Shown piece after piece: positions 1 through 5,126 of a stretch of 5,126 nucleotides of DNA. This DNA comes from an uncultured Spirochaetaceae bacterium (lineage in GTDB: Bacteria; Spirochaetota; Spirochaetia; Treponematales; Treponemataceae): NCBI GenBank assembly GCA_902797925.1, contig CADBUT010000314.1, forward strand, positions 1-5,126, given 5' to 3'. Both the position numbers and the translations under genes were made by a program. Every line of letters begins with the position of its first letter. The first letter of the stretch is position 1. The notes below the pieces were generated by a model, which worked only from the letters and a program-made list of their open reading frames with translations, did not search any database and had not been told where the DNA came from.

Positions 1-2236
1 AGCATCATCTGGAGCATCTTCTAACAATACATCTTCAACCACAGCACCTGTTTTATCTGCCGAAGCAGAAATTCTTACATTTGAATTCAAAAAAGACTCA
101 AACGAAGCCGCTTTTGAAGGCGACTCAGCCATAACAACAGATGATGTTCTTTCTGATTTGGTCGGCATTATTGACAGTGCTAACGCTAAAGTAGTTGTTA
201 AGTATCCGTTTGATACATTACCTGACAAATCTACCCTTATACCTGAATTTACAGTTTCTTCTAATGCCTCTGTTTCACCAGAATCTGGTGCAGCACAGGA
301 TTTCAGTGTGCCTGTTACATATAGCGTAACCGCACAGAATGGTGCTGTAAAACAGTGGACTGTTACATTTGAGCAGCTTGACCCTAACGAGCATAGCATT
401 ACATATCACATGGAAGGAGATACCAGCGGCTATATACATTCTTTCAACGAAGGTCAGAGTGTTACACTTGCTGTCCGTAGAGAAGTAACAAAGCAGAATT
501 ACTGCTTTGCGGGCTGGTATGAAGACGAAAACTGTGCCGGTTCTCCAATAGAGGGCTGGATTTCTCATGAAAAGACTGCCGATGTTGAGCTTTGGCCGAA
601 ATGGCTGCCTGCACCAAGAGTTGATACAGCCAGTCAAACTGTTTATACAAACGGCCGCTCTGTTATTGTTACATCGCCGGGTTCACAGATTTATTATGAC
701 CTGAACAATGACGGCGCTTTTGATGCTGATGATGTTAATCTTTCAGACATTGACCCTGCTCACACAAATGATTTTACCAATTGGAATGTTAAGGCAGGCA
801 ATCACCCTGATGCTACAGTGAATCCTGACTGCGCTTCTCTGCCGAATGCAAAAATCGCCATAATAGGCGGTATGCTTCAAGACGTAGAAGCTTCTGCAAC
901 AACAAATGTATGGCTTTCCGGCAGCCCGATTATTGGTGATAAAAATGAGCATGGTATACGCCTTTCAACCTGTCCGGGAAATATCGTAAAGATAAGCAAT
1001 TCTCTTACCGGCATCAATAGCAATATTACACTTATTGCAGCAGATTCACTATCTGATGAAGATGTTGTCGCAAAATCTGAAGGCGGCAATTATGCAAATG
1101 CTGACAAGTTCATTTTAAGAAATGTAGATGGCAATGATACTTATAAAATAAAAGTAGCAAACTCGGACGTTGTTGTTAATGGTTCTGTAGGTCTGCCTGA
1201 CAAACCTTACAAAATAGATGTTGATGAGAACGGCGCATTCTTTACTCTTGGTGGCGGACACGTCAGCGCAAAAGGCACTATTTTCAGTGTATTTGTTGAC
1301 GGAGATAATGCATTCTTTATTCTGCCGTCTACAACAATTGAAGGCGGAACTTTTGACATGGCTATTCCGTATGATAAAGATGGTGCCATTTCGTATATCG
1401 ATAAAGATAATGGCAGCATAAGCACTTCTACAAAATTACAATATGTTCAGTTTAAGTCTGAAGCTGGTAATTTGTCGCCTAAAAAAGTATCTGAATATTT
1501 CGGCAAAATCAAATTCTACGGAACTAATGTTAAGGTCAACATAAATTTGCAGACGGTACCGTGGTCTGAGATATACAACGCTGTAACGTATTTCAACGGA
1601 AGTTTCTACAAGATTATCAAGAATAATGCAGATATTTCTTGGACGAATGCAAATGACGAGGCAAAAAAACAAGAACTTGATGGTCTGAATGGTTATCTTG
1701 TAACTATAACATCAAGTGTTGAGAACCGCTTTATTTATGACAGACTGCTGAAAAAAGATGATTATTATGGAAGTGTCGAACCGCAGCTTGCTACAACATG
1801 GCTTGGTGGTACTCTAAGCGGCGATAACTGGATATGGGCATGCGGTCCTGAAGAAGGCAAGATATTCTATACAGGTAAAACTTGGACAGGTAAGTTTGCA
1901 AAAGGCAAAGATGGCAAAGATGATATAATAACCAAATCAAACCAGCGTGTATCTGGAATGTTTTCATCTTGGGATAATGATGAAGATCGTGATTTGAATA
2001 ATCTGGACTATGCAGTAAAAAATGGTAAAGAGGCTCATTGGAATGAACCGAATAATGGTGATACAGAATTTTACTGTCAGTATTCTGGACTTTATGTTTG
2101 GAATAATTTGACTGATAAGCCAGGCGGAGCTAAGAATCCTAAGTCATATATCGTTGAGTTTACAGCATACGGCTCTCAGATTGCTGAGCATCCGGCGTTA
2201 AAAGCTGACAAGACCTATTCTAACTCCCGCCCATAA
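1..2236 (+). CDS. Multidomain surface protein (DUF5018-like, InlB-type repeat, beta-helix remnant, C-type lectin domain), 5'-truncated
   Basis: The frame is open from base 2 to the TAA at 2234-2236, giving 744 visible residues (numbered here from the codon at 2-4). No start lies in the window; the TTG at 158 is internal. Residues 1-20 are a Ser/Thr/Asn-rich linker of the kind that follows a lipoprotein or secretion signal, so the signal is probably off the left edge. Residues 23-123 resemble a DUF5018 beta-sandwich. Residues 131-201 are a Listeria-Bacteroides repeat (CFAGWYEDENCAGSPI, ending WPKW). Residues 233-244 form a single EF-hand/dockerin-like loop, DLNNDGAFDADD. Residues 280-375 look like the last coils of a polymorphic-outer-membrane-type beta-helix (IIGG, LSGSPIIG, GIRLS, SLTG). 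Residues 523-721 are a C-type lectin fold: YLVTITSSVENRFIY, WLGG 600-603, WIW 610-612, EPN 682-684, WNN 700-702, YIVEF. Family knowledge suggests calcium-dependent sugar binding at the cell surface as an adhesin. Ligand and anchoring are inferred. Confidence 0.85.
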   Translation, partial: ASSGASSNNTSSTTAPVLSAEAEILTFEFKKDSNEAAFEGDSAITTDDVLSDLVGIIDSANAKVVVKYPFDTLPDKSTLIPEFTVSSNASVSPESGAAQDFSVPVTYSVTAQNGAVKQWTVTFEQLDPNEHSITYHMEGDTSGYIHSFNEGQSVTLAVRREVTKQNYCFAGWYEDENCAGSPIEGWISHEKTADVELWPKWLPAPRVDTASQTVYTNGRSVIVTSPGSQIYYDLNNDGAFDADDVNLSDIDPAHTNDFTNWNVKAGNHPDATVNPDCASLPNAKIAIIGGMLQDVEASATTNVWLSGSPIIGDKNEHGIRLSTCPGNIVKISNSLTGINSNITLIAADSLSDEDVVAKSEGGNYANADKFILRNVDGNDTYKIKVANSDVVVNGSVGLPDKPYKIDVDENGAFFTLGGGHVSAKGTIFSVFVDGDNAFFILPSTTIEGGTFDMAIPYDKDGAISYIDKDNGSISTSTKLQYVQFKSEAGNLSPKKVSEYFGKIKFYGTNVKVNINLQTVPWSEIYNAVTYFNGSFYKIIKNNADISWTNANDEAKKQELDGLNGYLVTITSSVENRFIYDRLLKKDDYYGSVEPQLATTWLGGTLSGDNWIWACGPEEGKIFYTGKTWTGKFAKGKDGKDDIITKSNQRVSGMFSSWDNDEDRDLNNLDYAVKNGKEAHWNEPNNGDTEFYCQYSGLYVWNNLTDKPGGAKNPKSYIVEFTAYGSQIAEHPALKADKTYSNSRP
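1220..1354 (+). repeat. Degenerate tandem repeat of about 20-22 residues inside the lectin protein
   Basis: Two neighbouring segments of the surface protein align: residues 407-428 (VDENGAFFTLGGG, then AKGTIF) and residues 432-451 (VDGDNAFFILPST, then EGGTF). They share the pattern V-D-x-[ND]-x-A-F-F-x-L, about ten variable residues, then x-G-T-(I)-F. Spacing is consistent with one beta-hairpin or one beta-helix coil per unit. The acidic starts (VDEN, VDGDN) and a nearby YDKDG could bind calcium, but that is inference. The similarity is at protein level; the DNA of the two copies has diverged. Confidence 0.5.
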
Positions 2237-2251
2237 AACATAGCAGTCAAA

Positions 2252-2277
2252 GGTCACCGGTTCCGGTGGCCTTTTTT
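2252..2277 (+). terminator. Intrinsic terminator of the lectin gene
   Basis: It begins 15 bases after the stop codon. The arms GGTCACCG and CGGTGGCC pair over 8 bp, with one T-G wobble, around a GTTC tetraloop, and six T residues follow directly (2272-2277). On the minus strand only three T residues follow the hairpin, so it should be much weaker for the convergent transporter transcript. Confidence 0.85.
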
Positions 2278-2300
2278 ATTGCTCCACTGCCCGCCCCTAT

Positions 2301-2330
2301 CCGGTGGTTGAGCGGAGTCGAAACCACCGG
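2301..2330 (+). repeat. REP-like intergenic palindrome, copy 1
   Basis: The arms CCGGTGGTT and AACCACCGG pair perfectly over 9 bp around a loop carrying GAGCGGAGTCGA. The 26-base core 2303-2328 has the pattern GGT-3nt-TGAGC-2nt-AGTCGAA-3nt-ACC, shared with copy 2 on the other strand. No T-tract follows, so it is not a standard terminator. Palindromes with a TGAGCnnAGTCGAA-type centre are, to my recollection, dispersed between genes in many bacterial genomes. Function is unknown; it could stabilise mRNA 3' ends or be a REP-type non-autonomous element. Confidence 0.8.
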
Positions 2331-2354
2331 ACATAGCAGTATTGCCCCATCTTC

Positions 2355-2380
2355 GGTCACTTCGACTAAGCTCAGTGACC
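2355..2380 (-). repeat. REP-like intergenic palindrome, copy 2, inverted relative to copy 1
   Basis: Read on the minus strand it is GGTCAC-TGAGC-TT-AGTCGAA-GTGACC, so the arms GGTCAC and GTGACC pair over 6 bp and the centre matches copy 1. Both stem arms differ from copy 1 (GGTGGT/ACCACC) but still pair, which is compensatory change around a conserved core. It lies 24 bases from copy 1 and 56 bases past the end of the transporter gene, in the 3' untranslated part of that transcript. No T-tract follows. Confidence 0.8.
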
Positions 2381-2436
2381 AAACTAGTTGCTGCGGTTCG
2401 GCTTCACCCATCAGCCATAGCTAAGAGACTGGAACT

Positions 2437-3342
2437 TTACAAAACGCCGAGGACAATTCCTGCAATAATAATTGAAGCGCAGAACAGCTTGTAGCCGATA
2501 CCCTTTTCTTTGAAAATGAATTTTCCGCCAAGAATAGTAACGATGCACGCACTCTGCTTTATCAGCGTCATTACGGTTATGCGGCTTTCGGGGCTGGCGT
2601 TTGCAATGAACAGCGCCTTATCTCCGATTACGAACATAACCGCAAGCAGCCAGACCCATTTGTTTTTCAGTACCGAAAAGCTGATTTTTTCGCGACGCAC
2701 AAGCAGATAAATCACATAATAAGACACAAGAAACAGCATGTACCAGAACTGCAGTTGCGAGCTGTTTATGTCTTTCATGAGAATCTTATCCATAAAGCCC
2801 GAAACAGAATTGAAGACACAGGAAAGGAACGCAAGCACAACAAAAAATGCAGTAGTTTCTCTAATCGGAATTGGCGTAAGCATTTCATCATGATTTTCTG
2901 CGGAATCATTGCGGGCTGTGCTGTCCTGCCCTTTTTTAAATGGCTTAAACTTTAAAAGCAGAAGCCCTGAGCTTACAAGCACAAGCCCCAGAATCTGAAA
3001 AATTCCCAAAGTTTCATGCAGCACAATAACGCCGAGCAATGTGGCAAAAAGAATGCGTGACAGCGAAAGAATACCGTAAAGGCTTACAGGCAAATGCTTT
3101 AAAGAGCGGAAACTGCAAATCCATGCAAGAAAAATGGCAAAAGCTTTGAGTGCAACAAGAAAATAATACTTAAGCTCCATACCGCCGGCGTCTTTTGCCT
3201 GCGGCACAACCAGAATAAAAGAAATTGCCGTGTAAGCCACAAGCACTTCCATTACAGTGTTTGTGTACATCGCCTTTTTTTTGGCAATTTCCCTGCCGCC
3301 TTTTAAGATGCCGTACAAAAGAACAAGAAAAACCCAGGTCAT
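2437..3342 (-). CDS. EamA/DMT-family membrane transporter
   Basis: The 301-residue protein has the length and hydrophobic pattern of the drug/metabolite transporter superfamily: ten predicted helices in two EamA halves. Approximate helices are at residues 1-14, 28-47, 57-75, 83-108, 112-132, then 164-182, 197-215, 228-247, 253-273 and 283-301. A charged, Ser/Asp/Glu-rich cytoplasmic loop at 133-163 joins the halves. Each half closes with the family's usual acidic turn before the last helix (LHETLGIFQILG at 108-119; FKEKGIGYK at 277-285). Members export or import small metabolites such as amino acids across the inner membrane; the substrate cannot be read from sequence. It is the downstream partner of the HD-GYP gene: the HD-GYP TAA is followed by CTGCA and then this ATG, with no Shine-Dalgarno sequence visible. 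It is therefore probably translated by coupling. No clear terminator follows on this strand. Confidence 0.88.
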   Translation of the reverse strand: MTWVFLVLLYGILKGGREIAKKKAMYTNTVMEVLVAYTAISFILVVPQAKDAGGMELKYYFLVALKAFAIFLAWICSFRSLKHLPVSLYGILSLSRILFATLLGVIVLHETLGIFQILGLVLVSSGLLLLKFKPFKKGQDSTARNDSAENHDEMLTPIPIRETTAFFVVLAFLSCVFNSVSGFMDKILMKDINSSQLQFWYMLFLVSYYVIYLLVRREKISFSVLKNKWVWLLAVMFVIGDKALFIANASPESRITVMTLIKQSACIVTILGGKFIFKEKGIGYKLFCASIIIAGIVLGVL

Positions 3343-3347
3343 TGCAG

Positions 3348-4739
3348 TTACAGTCTGTCGTTGTTAAGACATTCTCTAAGCTCGTCTTTTAAGCTCAAAA
3401 ATGCCTCGGTAAGAAACGGGTCAAAATGCTTGCCCGACTCATCTCTGATAATCTGCAAAGCCTCGTCGAGCGAAAACGGCTCTTTATAGCAGCGCTTAGA
3501 AACAAGAGCGTCGAAAACATCAGCAATAGCCATAATTCTGGCTGAAACAGGAATCGCACAGCCTTTAAGGTTGTACGGATAGCCTGTACCGTTAAACTTT
3601 TCGTGGTGGTACAAAGCTACTTCTGAAGCCATTTCTATATATTCAGTGTCTTCTATATCGCTCAAAATTTCTTTTACGATTCTGCCGCCTTCAATTGTAT
3701 GCCGCTGCATGTCTTTGAATTCTTCTTCTGTAAGTTTGCCAGGCTTTCTCAAAATCATATCTGAAACAACAATCTTTCCCATGTCATGCAAAGGTGCGGC
3801 TTTGCGGATATTTTCCAAAAATTTTTCGTTTATCGTGTCAGTATAAAGATTTACTTCAAGTGCCCGTTTTGTCAGCATATTGACATAGCGGCTTGTGCGG
3901 CTTACATGGTTTCCGGTGTCCTCGTCGCGGTTTTCTATAAGGTTAGACAATGCAATGATTGTAGAATCCTGCATCTTGATAATCTGATCGTCACGTCTGT
4001 GGATTGATTCAGTCTGCTCAAGAACTTCAGCTTCCAATAGTTCCTTGTTATTCAACAGCAGATTTTTCTGGCGCTCAAGCTCTTCGTTTTGAGCTTCTAA
4101 CTGCTTCTGCTGCGCAAGAATCTGGGCTTCCTGTCTTAAATTGCGGACTGTCACATATTGCTTGAAAAAACAGACAAAAATTATAACAACACCGAAAAAA
4201 TATATATTCAGCATGTTTATCGGCACTTGTAATATTACGACTTTTGCACCCAGACAAGTTAAGCCGATTGTTATCATAAAAAAATAGAGAATAGGGCTGA
4301 GATCCAAAAAAATAACTGACAGAAGAACCAATACAGTAAAAAAAATGAAATCTACAATTATGCGGCTTTCAAAAGAATCAAAAATTCCATAAACAAACAG
4401 ACCCATAAAAGCGCAGATAACTATATTTACAATCGCCTGTTTGAGAAAAACGGACTTTATATTTTTCTTTATGATAATCGATGCCGAAATAAAACTAAAA
4501 AAATCAAGACTCATAAAGAGGATATAGTACAGCAGCATGTATGTGTTTTCAGAAGTATAGCCCGTTCCACTTTTAAGAAATACAATAAAACCACAAACAC
4601 AAAAAAGAAAGGGAATTATTAAAATAAAGTGAATACGTCTTATATTTTTATCAGCAAGTATTTCTTTATAAGAAGCCGGATACAGAAAGGTTTTCTTAAA
4701 CAAAAGTAGAGCTGATGAACGGAGGTCTTTAAATTTCAT
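3348..4739 (-). CDS. Membrane-anchored HD-GYP domain protein, probable cyclic-di-GMP phosphodiesterase
   Basis: The 463-residue protein has an N-terminal membrane region with about six helices (36-56, 67-90, 98-120, 126-145, 147-170, 175-195), a coiled-coil linker rich in Gln/Glu/Lys (198-250) and a full HD-GYP domain (about 255-455). Visible catalytic residues are H278 (DTGNH), H318-D319 and K322 (LHDMGK), H347, H378-H379 (YHHEKFNGTGYP) and D407 (IADVFDAL). The GYP signature is intact at 386-388. Such proteins hydrolyse c-di-GMP to pGpG or GMP, lowering the messenger that controls motility and surface attachment. The membrane region is a MASE-like sensor of unknown ligand. There is no GGDEF, EAL or receiver domain. 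The ATG is fixed by an in-frame TAG two codons upstream; no ribosome-binding site precedes it, but a leader ORF overlaps it as ATGA. It is first in an operon with the EamA transporter. Confidence 0.92.
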   Translation of the reverse strand: MKFKDLRSSALLLFKKTFLYPASYKEILADKNIRRIHFILIIPFLFCVCGFIVFLKSGTGYTSENTYMLLYYILFMSLDFFSFISASIIIKKNIKSVFLKQAIVNIVICAFMGLFVYGIFDSFESRIIVDFIFFTVLVLLSVIFLDLSPILYFFMITIGLTCLGAKVVILQVPINMLNIYFFGVVIIFVCFFKQYVTVRNLRQEAQILAQQKQLEAQNEELERQKNLLLNNKELLEAEVLEQTESIHRRDDQIIKMQDSTIIALSNLIENRDEDTGNHVSRTSRYVNMLTKRALEVNLYTDTINEKFLENIRKAAPLHDMGKIVVSDMILRKPGKLTEEEFKDMQRHTIEGGRIVKEILSDIEDTEYIEMASEVALYHHEKFNGTGYPYNLKGCAIPVSARIMAIADVFDALVSKRCYKEPFSLDEALQIIRDESGKHFDPFLTEAFLSLKDELRECLNNDRL

Positions 4740-4792
4740 ATTCTACAAGTACCAGCTTTACTTAAAATTTGTGTTGCCATTGTTTCTGCCAT
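4736..4792 (-). CDS. 18-codon leader ORF overlapping the HD-GYP start (ATGA)
   Basis: The ORF encodes MAETMATQILSKAGTCRI and ends in a TGA whose first two bases are the last two of the HD-GYP ATG. GAGGA at 4797-4801 lies 4 bases before its ATG, while the HD-GYP ATG lacks any Shine-Dalgarno sequence. It falls inside the leader expected from the TATAAT promoter. The frame stays open further upstream to an ATG at 4886-4888 (50 codons in all), but that start would precede the predicted transcription start. I do not recognise the peptide. The likely role, by inference, is to bring ribosomes to the HD-GYP start by translational coupling. It may be no more than a non-conserved leader. Confidence 0.5.
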   Translation of the reverse strand: MAETMATQILSKAGTCRI

Positions 4793-4796
4793 TATG

Positions 4797-4801
4797 TCCT
4801 C
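4797..4801 (-). promoter_or_regulatory. Ribosome-binding site of the leader ORF
   Basis: GAGGA on the minus strand, 4 bases before the leader ATG at 4790-4792. It is the only good Shine-Dalgarno match between the predicted promoter and the HD-GYP gene, and so favours translation entering through the leader ORF. Confidence 0.5.
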
Positions 4802-4846
4802 ATAAGCACAGCAAGGAAGAACAATTTCTTTATTTAGTAATAAGTT

Positions 4847-4875
4847 ATTATATAACAACATATACCTTATGTGAA
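4847..4875 (-). promoter_or_regulatory. Sigma-70-type promoter for the HD-GYP/EamA operon
   Basis: On the minus strand the -35 box TTCACA (4870-4875, one mismatch to TTGACA) and the -10 box TATAAT (4847-4852, perfect) are separated by exactly 17 bases. Transcription would start near 4840, giving a leader of about 100 bases before the HD-GYP ATG. The surrounding DNA is AT-rich, so chance matches are possible, but box quality and spacing are both good. Confidence 0.6.
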
Positions 4876-4951
4876 CTAGAATTTTCATTTTGCCCGAATT
4901 TTTATCTTATAAATCAAACAAAATGAAAAGATTGCACTGCAGGCATGCTCT

Positions 4952-4962
4952 TGAGAATCTCA
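4952..4962. other. Short perfect palindrome TGAGAATCTCA
   Basis: TGAGA and TCTCA flank a single central A, between the DAHP synthase terminator and the HD-GYP promoter, about 77 bases upstream of the -35 box. It could be a half-turn operator for a dimeric regulator or part of a weak hairpin. It occurs only once in this gap, so the evidence is slight. Confidence 0.2.
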
Positions 4963-4979
4963 TTTTCTGTATTTTATAT

Positions 4980-5003
4980 AAAAGACTGCGTAAAACTATG
5001 CAG
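4980..5003 (-). terminator. Probable terminator after the DAHP synthase gene
   Basis: A 7-bp hairpin, CTGCGTA/TATGCAG around AAAC when read on the plus strand, begins 5 bases after the stop codon of the minus-strand gene. On the minus strand it has one A-C mismatch and is followed by TCTTTT. On the plus strand the same position is a G-T wobble and six T residues follow (5005-5010). It is therefore shaped as a bidirectional terminator and may also stop plus-strand readthrough into the 3' end of the DAHP synthase gene. Confidence 0.55.
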
Positions 5004-5008
5004 ATTTT

Positions 5009-5126
5009 TTACAGCTTATCCGCAATATCATAAATCAGGCGTTCTGTTTTTTCCCAGCCGAGACACGGATCTGTAATTGATTTTCCGTAGCAGTTTTCGC
5101 CGGGCGACTGCGCGCCGTCTTCGATA
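5009..5126 (-). CDS. 3-deoxy-7-phosphoheptulonate (DAHP) synthase, C-terminal fragment cut by the window edge
   Basis: Reading leftward from the edge, the frame gives 38 residues and a TAA at 5009-5011. The segment YGKSITDPCLGWEKTERLI matches the conserved C-terminus of class I (AroF/AroG/AroH-type) DAHP synthases, where E. coli AroG has YGKSITDACIGWEDT. The enzyme condenses phosphoenolpyruvate and erythrose-4-phosphate, the first step of aromatic amino-acid synthesis by the shikimate pathway, in the cytoplasm. Most of the gene, including the active site and any feedback-inhibition site, is outside the window, so the isozyme cannot be named. A terminator hairpin follows, which separates it from the HD-GYP operon. 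Confidence 0.88.
   Translation of the reverse strand, partial: IEDGAQSPGENCYGKSITDPCLGWEKTERLIYDIADKL

Larger units (their letters stand above)
2238..2340. repeat. Pair of 10-bp direct repeats ACATAGCAGT bracketing the terminator and first palindrome
   Basis: ACATAGCAGT occurs exactly at 2238-2247 and again at 2331-2340. The copies flank a block holding the lectin terminator and the first palindrome. This could be the footprint of an insertion or a local duplication, or it could be chance. No transposase or other mobile gene is near. Confidence 0.45.

Noticed and set aside
275..637. Minus-strand 120-codon ORF inside the lectin gene
   Set aside because: It lies wholly antisense to a well-supported coding region and its translation shows no recognisable domain; the same applies to the other short frames within the lectin, transporter and HD-GYP genes.
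158..2236. TTG at 158 as the start of the lectin protein
   Set aside because: The frame is open to base 2 with protein-like sequence, including the first strands of the DUF5018-like domain, so the TTG is an internal leucine codon.
1568..2236. Diversity-generating retroelement variable region at the lectin 3' end
   Set aside because: C-type lectin folds are common DGR targets, but the window holds no reverse transcriptase and no second near-copy of the 3' end to serve as template. A template further away cannot be excluded.
2301..2380. The two palindromes as transcription terminators
   Set aside because: Neither is followed by a T-tract on either strand.
4721..4726. GGAGGT on the plus strand as a ribosome-binding site
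   Set aside because: No plus-strand start codon with a meaningful frame follows; on the minus strand the bases are codons 5-7 of the HD-GYP gene.
4740..4840. Cyclic-di-GMP riboswitch in the HD-GYP leader
   Set aside because: The leader is short and AT-rich, with no multi-helix fold or conserved riboswitch core that I can see.
4736..4888. 50-codon version of the leader ORF starting at 4886-4888
   Set aside because: The frame is open, but this start lacks a good ribosome-binding site and lies upstream of the predicted transcription start near 4840. The shorter start with GAGGA is preferred.

Overview
The window looks like a chromosomal stretch of a low-to-moderate GC bacterium. A host-associated or rumen/gut spirochaete of the Treponema type is my best guess. 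The guess rests on a large surface protein with a DUF5018-like module, a Listeria-Bacteroides (InlB-type) repeat and a C-type-lectin fold, together with a membrane HD-GYP phosphodiesterase. It is an inference from gene style and has not been tested by any search.

Layout. Positions 1-2236 (+) hold the 3' part of a large multidomain surface lectin; its beginning lies off the left edge. It ends at a good intrinsic terminator (2252-2277). The 200-bp convergent gap after it (2237-2436) contains that terminator and two related 26-bp palindromes in opposite orientation. Positions 2437-4739 (-) hold a two-gene operon read right to left: a membrane-anchored HD-GYP cyclic-di-GMP phosphodiesterase (3348-4739), then, after only 5 bp, a ten-helix EamA/DMT transporter (2437-3342). 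Upstream of the HD-GYP gene there is a near-consensus sigma-70 promoter (TTCACA-17-TATAAT) and an 18-codon leader ORF. The leader ORF has its own ribosome-binding site, and its TGA overlaps the HD-GYP ATG. At the right edge (5009-5126, -) is the C-terminal end of a DAHP synthase, the first enzyme of the shikimate pathway, followed by its own terminator hairpin.

How they work together. Neither the HD-GYP ATG nor the transporter ATG has a recognisable Shine-Dalgarno sequence, and both sit directly at the stop of the frame before. The sequence therefore suggests translation by a chain of coupling: leader peptide, then HD-GYP, then transporter. The lectin gene is convergent and separately terminated; nothing in the sequence ties it functionally to the signalling operon. 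I found no mobile element genes, CRISPR, tRNA, rRNA or diversity-generating retroelement. The most interesting items are the coupled leader ORF, the covarying palindrome pair, and the lectin's calcium-site details and large loop insertion.
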